Of a stretch of 22,744 nucleotides of DNA, positions 16,225 through 22,744 are shown in pieces; the first letter of the stretch is position 1; each line of letters opens with the position of its first letter. The position numbers and the translations under genes are program-made. Under the pieces are notes generated by a model that ran no database searches, was not told where the DNA came from, and saw only the letters and a program-made list of their open reading frames with translations. This DNA is from Thiopontia sp964344135 (GTDB taxonomy: Bacteria; Pseudomonadota; Gammaproteobacteria; GCF-002020875), in contig CAYFMF010000028.1 in assembly GCA_964344135.1 (NCBI GenBank), forward strand, positions 1 to 22,744, in the 5' to 3' direction.

Positions 16225-17565
16225 TCAGACCTGGTTAAGGCCGAGTGCAAAGAAGTCGAAAAAGAGATAGAAGAGCAGGCTTGCGATAGAGAGGGAGAGC
16301 AGTGTGGTGGGAATTCCGACCCGCATCCAGGCGAGGGGAGTGATTCTGGCCCCCTTGATATTGCTCATCTCCGACTCCGAGACCGCGATGAGATTTGCGG
16401 TAGCGCCGATATGGGTTGCGTTACCCCCCAGACCAACGCCAAGAGCCAGCGCCCACCATAGAGGGGTGATGTTCACACCGCTGGACTCAAGGCCCATGAT
16501 GATTGGGATCATGGTTACGGTGAAGGGAATGTTATCCACCACGGCACTGAGAATTGCCGAGACCCAGATCAGCAGGAGCCCGGTCAACAGCAGCATCTCC
16601 GGATCCTGCGCCATGGCTGCCAGCCTGTAGCCGAGAAGATCGAGAAAACCGGCGGACTCGACCCCTCCCACAATCGCAAAGAGCCCGGCAAAGAAGATCA
16701 GTATGGACCAGTTGACCTCAGCAAAGAGCTCCTCCGGCTTTTGTCGTAGCAGTACCAGTGCCAGGGAGAGCCCCAGAAAGGCAACATAGGCGGGATAGAA
16801 GTGGAAGTGGTGGTGGACAAAGAAGAGGATGATGATCAGCGCCAACGATAGCGACACCTTGATCAGCATGACCTGGTCCTTGATTGCCTGGCTCGGATCC
16901 AGCTGCTGGCGATTCAGGTCGGCAGCAGATTGTGCCATCTCTCGACGAAAGACAAAGAGCAGCAGCGTAATCGAACCGATCCAGATCACCACCACCGGAG
17001 GGCCCATGTGGATCAGGAACTGGGAGAAGTTAATTCCGGCCACACTGCCAATCATGATGTTGGGGGGATCACCCACCAGGGTGGCAATCCCCCCCACATT
17101 GGAGAGCATGGCCTCCGCCATCAGATAGGGCATGGGGTTGATATGCAGAATGCGGGCAATCAGTACGGTCAGGGGGGCAAAGACAATGACCGTGGTGACG
17201 TTGTCCAGTATCATCGAGATCAGGCTCACCGCCAGGCTCAGATAGATCAGCAACCGTTTGGGGGACCCTCTGGAGAGGTGGGTAATGATGATTGCGGTAT
17301 ACTCAAACAGGCCGGTCGAACGCAGCAGAGAGACCATCATCATCATCGCCGCCAGCAGCAGCAGGGTATTGGCGTCAATCGACTGAATGGCCGCCTCCTG
17401 GCTGTAGAAGCCCATCCACATTCCAATCCCGATCATCGAGACCGCCCCCAGGATTGCCGCCGTGGTGCGATGGAGGATTTCGCTAAAGATCAGGCCGTAG
17501 GAGACCACCAGAACGGCAACGGCAACCAGCATCTCCAGGCTTATTGTGGTTTCTACATGCTCCAC
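16225..17565 (-). CDS. ArsB/NhaD-type ion transporter (IT superfamily permease)
   Basis: A 446-residue inner-membrane carrier with about eleven hydrophobic segments. It shows the two inverted half-repeats of the ion transporter superfamily. The first half has ILDNVTTVIVFAP (119-131) and LVGDPPNIMIGS (163-174). The second has VVDNIPFTVTMIP (342-354) and GGNATHIGATANLI (380-393). These paired DN and G-D/N-P/A-N motifs are shared by ArsB, NhaD and YbiR-type proteins, so the substrate (arsenite, sodium/proton or an organic anion) cannot be read off. A His cluster HHHFHF (251-256) lies between the halves. The GTG start at 17565 has GGAG 8 bases upstream and overlaps the preceding CBS gene by 13 bases, which argues for coupled synthesis. 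Last gene of a four-gene operon. Confidence 0.9.
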   Translation of the reverse strand: MEHVETTISLEMLVAVAVLVVSYGLIFSEILHRTTAAILGAVSMIGIGMWMGFYSQEAAIQSIDANTLLLLAAMMMMVSLLRSTGLFEYTAIIITHLSRGSPKRLLIYLSLAVSLISMILDNVTTVIVFAPLTVLIARILHINPMPYLMAEAMLSNVGGIATLVGDPPNIMIGSVAGINFSQFLIHMGPPVVVIWIGSITLLLFVFRREMAQSAADLNRQQLDPSQAIKDQVMLIKVSLSLALIIILFFVHHHFHFYPAYVAFLGLSLALVLLRQKPEELFAEVNWSILIFFAGLFAIVGGVESAGFLDLLGYRLAAMAQDPEMLLLTGLLLIWVSAILSAVVDNIPFTVTMIPIIMGLESSGVNITPLWWALALGVGLGGNATHIGATANLIAVSESEMSNIKGARITPLAWMRVGIPTTLLSLSIASLLFYLFFDFFALGLNQV

Positions 17566-18023
17566 CAGGGCTTCTCCGAAAGGTTCTCCAGAATTACCCG
17601 GCTCAGGCTCATCCGGGTCACGACCCCCTGGTACTCCTCACCCTCCATAATGAAGAGGTGGTTCACATTGAGCTCCTCCATCAGTGCCAGAGCAGTCAGG
17701 ATCTGACTGGTACTGTTGAGGTGGACTGTATCCTCGAGGATCAGTGAATCAATCGTCTGGTTGAGGTGTTCTTGCACCTCCTCTTTTGGCATCTCCAGAT
17801 GGTAGATCTTGTCCCCCAGCAGATGGGCCCCCTTGATCAGATCCAGGGAGAGACAGGCCTGTTTAAAGGCGTGACGAATCGCAAATCGTCCCGCCACCCT
17901 GCCCTGCTCATCCACAAAGGGAATCCCGGGAACATTGTTCTTCACACACTCTTCCAGCGCCTCCTGCAGGGTCATCCCTGAACGGGCCACCCCGGTTTTA
18001 ATCACCCCCCTCGTTAGATCCAT
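17553..18023 (-). CDS. CBS-domain protein, second of the transporter operon
   Basis: A 156-residue soluble protein made of one pair of CBS motifs (about 5-60 and 88-150) with no membrane segment and no fused domain. CBS pairs bind adenine nucleotides, S-adenosylmethionine or divalent metals, and often gate transporters. VNHLFIMEGEEYQGVVTR (120-137) is the clearest CBS strand-turn block; VPGIPFVDEQGRVAGRFAIR (31-50) is the matching block in the first. It lies between the two transporter genes and overlaps the ArsB/NhaD-type gene by 13 bases, so a regulatory role on that carrier is a reasonable inference. A purine-rich GAGGCGAGGCG precedes the ATG. Confidence 0.88.
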   Translation of the reverse strand: MDLTRGVIKTGVARSGMTLQEALEECVKNNVPGIPFVDEQGRVAGRFAIRHAFKQACLSLDLIKGAHLLGDKIYHLEMPKEEVQEHLNQTIDSLILEDTVHLNSTSQILTALALMEELNVNHLFIMEGEEYQGVVTRMSLSRVILENLSEKPWWSM

Positions 18024-18068
18024 TCGCCTCGCCTCTTCTTTGGAAAAATCTTTTCAAAAACCATCCCG

Positions 18069-19556
18069 TTACAGGGTAATCGGCATCCCCATCAATGGCC
18101 AGATGATGGCAACCGCCAGCGCAACCACCGCCATCAGCATCACGCTGGCCGGGATCCCGGCAACAAAAAACTGTGCTGCGGTAAACTGTTTGGAGTCATA
18201 GGCGATTGCATTGGGGGCCGCACCCACCAGCAGCAGGAAGGGGCAGGCCGCAACAACCAGTGCCGAGAACAGCACCACCTCGGGGGCAACCTGCAGGTAG
18301 GGGGCAATCACCAGGGCCACCGGCAGTGAGATTGCAATGGCCGCGACATTCATGATGAAGTTGGTCATCATCATGATGAAAAATGCGATCCCCAGGACAA
18401 AGACAAACCAGTTGGCCTCCTCAAACATCACCAGCCAATTGACCGCCAGCCACTTCGCCGCCCCGGTCTCCCAGAGACAGAAACCGATACTCATCGCCCC
18501 GGCAAAGAGGAGGATGATATTCCAGGAGACATGCTCCAGATCATTGATGTCAAGGATTCGAAAGAGGAAGAAGAGGACCGTTGTCAGCAGCACCACGGCA
18601 GACTTGTCGACCGAGGCCATCTCCGGAATAAAGGACTTGAGCGAGAGGGTAACGATCAGGCCCAGAACCACCAGCAGCACAAAGATCTCCTCCCGGCTCA
18701 ATCGACCGGTCTCTGCATAGAGGTTGACCGCCTTCTCCCGAAGCCCCTCAATCTCGGCACGCTCCGGCTTGAATGCCAGCATGATGAACCCCCAGGTGAG
18801 AAAGACCAGTAGCCACCCCACCGGAAGCATATAGAAGCTGAGCTCGAAGAAGGAGACATTGGAACCGACAATGTCATTATAAAATCCCAGTGCCACTGCA
18901 CCTCGAGCGGCCCCCAGCAGGGTGATCATGCTGCCGGCCCCTGCCACAAAGGCCATTCCAATGAAGAGCCCCTTGCCGAAGCGGGTCGGCTCCTCCCCCC
19001 CGCCATAGAGCGAATAGATGGCCATCAGAATGGGGAACATGGTTGCGGCCACCGCGGTATGGGCCATGATATGGGTCAGCAGCGCGGTCACAATAAAGAC
19101 CCCAAGATAGATCATGCTGGTACGCTCCCCCACAATGGTCAGCATCTTGTAGGCGATTCGCTTGGTCAATCCAACCTTGGTAAAGACCATGCCGATCACC
19201 AGTGATCCAAAGATAAAGAGCACCGAAGGGTCCATGAAATCCTGAAAGGCCTCCCGGGCGGGCCGAATAAGAAACAGGGCCTGAACCACACCAATCAGCA
19301 GACTGGTAATTCCGATCGGAACCACCTCAAAGACCCACCAGATACCTGCCAACAGAAACAGTGCCAGTGCTGCCTTTCCCTCTCGGGTAAGCTGAAAATG
19401 CTCCCCCATCGGATCCACTGCGTCCGGCAGGGGGGCGAGCAGATAGACAAAAAGAAAGGCTCCAATACCCAGGAGGATAAAAAGGAACCTTTTCAGATCA
19501 AAGGGGAGTCTCTGTGCCGCGAAGTGGAGGATGGTTTGAAAGGTAAGTATTTTCAT
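18069..19556 (-). CDS. DASS/SLC13-family anion:Na+ symporter
   Basis: A 495-residue inner-membrane transporter of the divalent anion/sodium symporter family, which moves dicarboxylates, citrate, sulfate or similar anions. It has about twelve hydrophobic segments. The first half contains IWWVFEVVPIGITSLLIG (72-89), a family hallmark, and the first sodium/substrate loop, which reads MAHTAVAATMFPI (164-176) where most members have SNT. The second half has the matching loop VGAAPNAIAYDSKQF near 448-462 in place of the usual SNT or PNA form. A soluble loop at about 262-288 joins the halves. The ATG at 19556 follows AGGGA 8 bases upstream. It comes 24 bases after one CBS gene and 45 bases before another. 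Confidence 0.92.
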   Translation of the reverse strand: MKILTFQTILHFAAQRLPFDLKRFLFILLGIGAFLFVYLLAPLPDAVDPMGEHFQLTREGKAALALFLLAGIWWVFEVVPIGITSLLIGVVQALFLIRPAREAFQDFMDPSVLFIFGSLVIGMVFTKVGLTKRIAYKMLTIVGERTSMIYLGVFIVTALLTHIMAHTAVAATMFPILMAIYSLYGGGEEPTRFGKGLFIGMAFVAGAGSMITLLGAARGAVALGFYNDIVGSNVSFFELSFYMLPVGWLLVFLTWGFIMLAFKPERAEIEGLREKAVNLYAETGRLSREEIFVLLVVLGLIVTLSLKSFIPEMASVDKSAVVLLTTVLFFLFRILDINDLEHVSWNIILLFAGAMSIGFCLWETGAAKWLAVNWLVMFEEANWFVFVLGIAFFIMMMTNFIMNVAAIAISLPVALVIAPYLQVAPEVVLFSALVVAACPFLLLVGAAPNAIAYDSKQFTAAQFFVAGIPASVMLMAVVALAVAIIWPLMGMPITL

Positions 19557-19580
19557 CTGACATTCCCTATCTGGAAAACA

Positions 19581-20132
19581 TTAATCGGCTTCTTGTTTAT
19601 GCTTCTCCTCACAAAGACGGTTGGCGATCAGCTCAAAGGCATCCACCAACCGCACGGCCCCAATTACCAGCTCCTCCTGGACCACCGGCAGAACCACCAC
19701 ATCCTTCACCAGCATCAGGGTAACCACCTTGGCAAAGTGGTCCTCCAGGGTGACACTCTCCTCCACCAGTGTCATCACTTCACTGACCGGCTTTTCCGCC
19801 TCCTTCATTACGGTCTCCCCGAAGCTCTCCTGCCAGATCAGCGAGAGTGCGGTGATATCGGTCTCTACCTCCTGAAAGGGCTGGTTCCCCCTGTAGTTCG
19901 GTGCACTCTTGCGCATATACCGGGGACCCAGAGCACGGATCAGATCCCGTATCGTCAGGTATCCGCGAAGATGGTTCTCCTCATCATGAATCAGAATGGT
20001 TCGAAATTTGTCATTCTCTTTCAGCATCTGAAAGATCAGCCGAATGGCCTCACAGACCGATGTATCGTCCCGAAGGTGGGGGTATCTTTCCAGGTGGATA
20101 TAGAAATCACGAACAGTAAGCTGATTCAGCAC
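19581..20132 (-). CDS. CBS-domain protein, first of the transporter operon
   Basis: A 183-residue soluble protein with two CBS motifs (about 7-72 and 112-172). The first contains TILIHDEENHLRGYLTIRDL (45-64). The second contains DVVVLPVVQEELVIGAVRLV (about 143-162). The linker between them (about 73-110) is unusually long and includes a charged segment GPRYMRKSAPNYRGNQP. No membrane segment is present. The start is GTG at 20132 with GGAG 9 bases upstream. It is the first gene of the four-gene minus-strand operon and stands 24 bases before the DASS transporter, so it probably modulates that carrier. It differs clearly in sequence from the other CBS protein, so it is not a recent duplicate. Confidence 0.88.
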   Translation of the reverse strand: MLNQLTVRDFYIHLERYPHLRDDTSVCEAIRLIFQMLKENDKFRTILIHDEENHLRGYLTIRDLIRALGPRYMRKSAPNYRGNQPFQEVETDITALSLIWQESFGETVMKEAEKPVSEVMTLVEESVTLEDHFAKVVTLMLVKDVVVLPVVQEELVIGAVRLVDAFELIANRLCEEKHKQEAD

Positions 20133-20321
20133 CGGTATTCTCCAAAACCATCAACCATTTTCGACAACCCGGAAATCAGACTAACTATTTCGGGGATCTT
20201 TCTCTCTACAGTAAACCTAAAATTGAAAAAATCAAATCATTCTCCCCAAGGTGCCACTGTTCGACGGCATAGATAGTGAGTAGAGTCCAGGATGGCTGGA
20301 AGGGTGGAGTATACTCTGCCA
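20133..20321. other. Divergent intergenic region, CBS operon and recQ
   Basis: This 189-base gap separates the GTG of the CBS gene from the recQ ATG and is distinctly AT-rich in its middle (about 20205-20255). It should hold the promoters of both. The one clear element is the palindrome AGTATACT (20308-20315), which reads as a -10 box 6 bases before the recQ ATG. For the CBS operon, TTGATT on the minus strand near 20240 is a possible -35, but its -10 partner is weak. No terminator or operator is convincing. Confidence 0.4.
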
Positions 20322-22136
20322 ATGGCTCAGACCGCCCAACAGATTCTACAGACGGTTTTCGGATATCACGATTTCCGCCCCCATCAGCAGGAGATTATCG
20401 AGGATGTCAGCTCGGGTGAGGATACCTTTGTACTGATGCCAACCGGTGGAGGGAAGTCCCTCTGCTACCAGATTCCGGCGCTGCGACAGCCGGGAACGGC
20501 GATTGTGGTCTCTCCGCTGATCTCACTGATGAAGGATCAGGTGGATGCGCTTGAGGCCAGCGGGGTGGAGGCGGCCTGCTACAACTCCTCTCTGGGTGAG
20601 CCGGCGGCCCGTCAGGTGCTGGCCCGTTTCCATGCGGGGGAGCTGAAGCTGCTCTATGTGGCCCCGGAGCGGCTGATGTCGGCGGATTTTCTGGCAAGGC
20701 TGGAGACGGTTGAGCTCTCGCTGTTTGCCATTGACGAGGCCCACTGTGTCTCTCAGTGGGGGCACGATTTCCGGCCGGAGTATGTGCAGCTGGGAGCGCT
20801 GAGAGAGCAGTTTCCCGAGACACCGATGGCTGCACTGACGGCAACGGCCGACCCACAGACCCGCAGAGACATTATCCACCGCCTCCGGCTGCGCAACCCC
20901 AGGGTTCATGTTACCGGGTTTGACCGCCCCAATATCCGCTACAGCGCACTGGAGAAGAGCAAGCCCTTCGAGCAGCTCAAGGCCTTCCTCAATCGGGTGG
21001 AGGGGGATCGGGGGATTGTCTATGCGTTGAGCCGCAAAAGGGTCGAGGAGGTGGCCGACAAGCTGCAGTTGGCCGGTTTTCGTGCGCTCCCCTACCATGC
21101 GGGGCTCCCCGCCGCCCACCGTCAGGAGGCGCATGAGAGATTCATGCGGGATGAGGTCGATGTGGTAGTGGCGACCGTGGCCTTTGGAATGGGGATCGAC
21201 AAGCCGGATGTCCGCTTTGTGGTCCACTACGATCTCCCCAAGAATATTGAGGGCTACTACCAGGAGACGGGACGTGCCGGTCGTGATGGGCTCCCCGCTG
21301 AGGCACTGCTGCTGTTTGGGGCCCAGGATATGGTGATGGCCCGAAGGCTGGTGGAGAATAGCCGGAACGAGGAGCAGAAGCGGATCGAGACCCACAAGCT
21401 CAACAGCATGGTTGCCTTTGCAGAGGCGCTGACCTGTCGCCGCCGGGTGCTGCTCAACTATTTTGGGGAGGAGCTGAAGGAGAGCTGCGGCAACTGCGAT
21501 ATCTGTGCCGAGCCCCCGGAGTGTTACGACGCAACAGTCGATGCGCAGAAGGCCCTCTCCTGTGTCTATCGGGTGGGGCAGCGTTTCGGTATGCGCCATG
21601 TGGTGGATGTGCTGCGGGGGATGGACAATGAGCGAATCCGCAAACTTCGCCACAACGAACTGAGTACCTACGGGATTGGCAGTGACCGTAGTGATGCGGA
21701 GTGGACCAGCCTGTTCCGGCAATTAATCCATCGTGGCTACCTGATCCAGGATATTGCCAACTACTCGGTACTGAAACTGACCGCAGAGGCGCGCGCCCTG
21801 CTCAAGGGGGAGAGCCGACTGGAGCTGGCAAAGCCGAGACTGCGCCAGGTCGTGAAGAGGCGCAACAAGGTGGTGGCCACTGTGGAGGGTCGGGATGAGC
21901 TGCTGTTCGAGCTGCTGCGCGGACTGCGCAAGGAGCTGGCCGAGGAGGAGGGGATCGCCCCCTTTATGGTCTTTGGGGATGCGGCACTGACGCAGATGGC
22001 AATCCACTTCCCGGCAAACCGGGGTGAGTTTCTTGAGATCAATGGGGTGGGTGAAAAGAAGCTGGAGAGGTATGGAGAGCGCTTTCTCCAGGAGATTTCC
22101 AGCTACAACGAGAGTCGTGAGGAGAGGGGGCAGTGA
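20322..22136 (+). CDS. recQ: ATP-dependent DNA helicase RecQ
   Basis: A 3'-to-5' DNA helicase of the RecF pathway that unwinds forks, gaps and recombination intermediates. At 604 residues it has the full three-part layout (E. coli about 609). The helicase core (about 5-340) has Walker A MPTGGGKS (39-46), Walker B DEAH (138-141), the aromatic-rich loop CVSQWGHDFRPEY (142-154), and QETGRAGRDG with the arginine finger. The RecQ-C-terminal zinc site has CRRRVLLNYF followed by CGNCDIC. The winged-helix segment follows, then an HRDC domain (about 525-595). The ATG at 20322 fits homologues; an in-frame ATG at 20292 would add ten residues. A TATACT box ends 6 bases before the ATG. The start region is duplicated, in decayed form, at 15345-15488. 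Confidence 0.96.
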   Translation: MAQTAQQILQTVFGYHDFRPHQQEIIEDVSSGEDTFVLMPTGGGKSLCYQIPALRQPGTAIVVSPLISLMKDQVDALEASGVEAACYNSSLGEPAARQVLARFHAGELKLLYVAPERLMSADFLARLETVELSLFAIDEAHCVSQWGHDFRPEYVQLGALREQFPETPMAALTATADPQTRRDIIHRLRLRNPRVHVTGFDRPNIRYSALEKSKPFEQLKAFLNRVEGDRGIVYALSRKRVEEVADKLQLAGFRALPYHAGLPAAHRQEAHERFMRDEVDVVVATVAFGMGIDKPDVRFVVHYDLPKNIEGYYQETGRAGRDGLPAEALLLFGAQDMVMARRLVENSRNEEQKRIETHKLNSMVAFAEALTCRRRVLLNYFGEELKESCGNCDICAEPPECYDATVDAQKALSCVYRVGQRFGMRHVVDVLRGMDNERIRKLRHNELSTYGIGSDRSDAEWTSLFRQLIHRGYLIQDIANYSVLKLTAEARALLKGESRLELAKPRLRQVVKRRNKVVATVEGRDELLFELLRGLRKELAEEEGIAPFMVFGDAALTQMAIHFPANRGEFLEINGVGEKKLERYGERFLQEISSYNESREERGQ

Positions 22137-22174
22137 GGCATCAAACCACCTGACTCAACCGTTAGCAATGATCA

Positions 22175-22206
22175 GTATGGCAAAATAGCCATACATAATC
22201 TATACT
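22175..22206 (+). promoter_or_regulatory. Likely brnTA promoter and operator
   Basis: GTATGGC (22175-22181) and GCCATAC (22188-22194) form a perfect 7-bp inverted repeat around AAAATA, followed by a TATACT -10-like box at 22201-22206. The repeat covers the -35 zone. BrnTA-type operons are known to be repressed by their antitoxin, which carries a ribbon-helix-helix fold that favours such dyads. The -10 box ends 6 bases before the brnT ATG, so the message may lack a leader. Confidence 0.6.
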
Positions 22207-22212
22207 GGATCT

Positions 22213-22506
22213 ATGGGTGATTCAGGTTTTGAATGGAACGAAGACAGAAATGTAGAAAACCTGAAAAAACATGGGGTTGACTTCTATGAGGCGCAACATG
22301 CTTTTTTAGATGAAAGCCGCATAATTGCCGAAGATGTAGCGCATAGTGAACAAGAAAAACGCTACTACTGCTTTGGTAAAAACTCAGATGGTTCAGGGAT
22401 TCTGACAGTTCGTTTTACCTACCGAAAAGGAAAAATCAGAATTATTGGAGCAGGCTACTGGAGAAAAGGTAAGAAAATCTATGAGCAAAGCAATTCGATA
22501 CACTGA
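22213..22506 (+). CDS. brnT: BrnT-family toxin of a type II toxin-antitoxin pair
   Basis: A 97-residue protein of the BrnT family, toxins with a small RelE-like fold that slow translation, probably by cutting RNA. The family signature is the N-terminal FEWNEDRNVENLKKHGVDF (6-24), followed by AQHAFLDES, EKRYYCFG (48-55) and ILTVRFTYRKGKIRIIGAGY (63-82) ending in RKGKKIYEQ. The gene is much more AT-rich than recQ just before it, suggesting acquisition. No ribosome site precedes the ATG. Its end overlaps the antitoxin start by 26 bases; the toxin-first order is usual for brnTA. Confidence 0.92.
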   Translation: MGDSGFEWNEDRNVENLKKHGVDFYEAQHAFLDESRIIAEDVAHSEQEKRYYCFGKNSDGSGILTVRFTYRKGKIRIIGAGYWRKGKKIYEQSNSIH

Positions 22507-22717
22507 TGAACAACTGGGTGATATTAATTTAGTTACAGACTTCTTGCCGTCACCCAGTGAATTGGCCCTAAAAAATAAACAAACAAAAATCACAATATCA
22601 TTAAGTAGTGACAGCATTGAGTTCTTTAAGGAGATAGCCAAAAAGAATCATATGCAATATCAAAGAATAATCCGTCAACTGCTTGATGAGTATGTTACGC
22701 AACATAAAAAATGCTGA
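22481..22717 (+). CDS. brnA: BrnA/CopG-type antitoxin
   Basis: A 78-residue antitoxin partner for the BrnT protein upstream. The C-terminal half (about 34-74) is a ribbon-helix-helix DNA-binding fold: the strand TKITISLSSD (35-44), then two helices FFKEIAKKNH and QRIIRQLLDEYV with a Tyr-Gln turn between. The N-terminal half would bind the toxin. The ATG at 22481 was chosen over an in-frame ATG at 22445 because it gives the standard MSKAIRYTDE-type start and has AAAAGG about 11 bases upstream. It overlaps brnT by 26 bases. No further gene is seen in the last 27 bases of the window. Confidence 0.88.
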   Translation: MSKAIRYTDEQLGDINLVTDFLPSPSELALKNKQTKITISLSSDSIEFFKEIAKKNHMQYQRIIRQLLDEYVTQHKKC

Positions 22718-22744
22718 CAAGTGCATCACTGTGCGCAAAATTTA

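Noticed and set aside
16930..17706. A 258-codon plus-strand frame with many His, Gln and Asp residues
   Set aside because: It lies opposite the ArsB/NhaD-type transporter; the antisense of hydrophobic codons gives this composition.
20523..21722. A 399-codon open frame antisense to recQ
   Set aside because: It is a shadow of the recQ reading frame, with no recognisable domain.

Overview
The window is about 22.7 kb of a GC-rich chromosome, very probably from a gammaproteobacterium. The support is gene neighbourhood and sequence: mpl followed directly by ubiX and a thiD-thiE-hemL run as in pseudomonads, a znu/zur locus with an E. coli-type Zur box, and a MetH that keeps the E. coli numbering at its cobalamin histidine (His759) and Ser810. 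No rRNA, tRNA, IS element, phage gene or CRISPR array was recognised. Most of the window is tightly packed housekeeping DNA; the accessory material is at the right, from about 15.3 kb onward.

Layout. 1-152: non-coding end with a 22-bp-period tandem repeat cut by the window edge. 153-656 (-): a divergent HIT-family protein. 842-4531 (+): metH, followed by ychJ (4589-5077, +). 5092-8060 (-): zinc uptake operon znuA-znuC-znuB-zur, with a Zur operator at 8095-8118. 8156-8506 (-): a small ArsC/YffB-type protein, divergent from mpl-ubiX (8530-10493, +). 10497-15340 (-): a compact run read as yggS-thiD-thiE-hemL-small membrane protein-sppA, several junctions overlapping.

At 15345-15488 (+) lies a broken 5' end of recQ, divergent from yggS. 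It is similar, at roughly 72% of bases, to the start of an intact recQ at 20322-22136. Between the two copies lie a DUF302 gene and a four-gene minus-strand operon: CBS protein, DASS/SLC13 transporter, CBS protein, ArsB/NhaD-type transporter. The simplest reading is that this 4.9-kb block was inserted or recombined in at the yggS/recQ junction and left a recQ remnant. After recQ comes an AT-rich brnT-brnA toxin-antitoxin pair with an inverted repeat just upstream of its -10-like box.

How the genes work together. The znu operon is a self-contained zinc homeostasis unit that carries its own regulator as its last gene. The yggS-thiD-thiE-hemL run links PLP homeostasis, thiamine synthesis and a PLP-dependent step of tetrapyrrole synthesis. 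The CBS/transporter operon looks like two anion carriers, each paired with a possible nucleotide-sensing CBS protein; the substrates cannot be told from the sequence. The most notable observation is the recQ remnant with its direct repeat flanking that transporter block.
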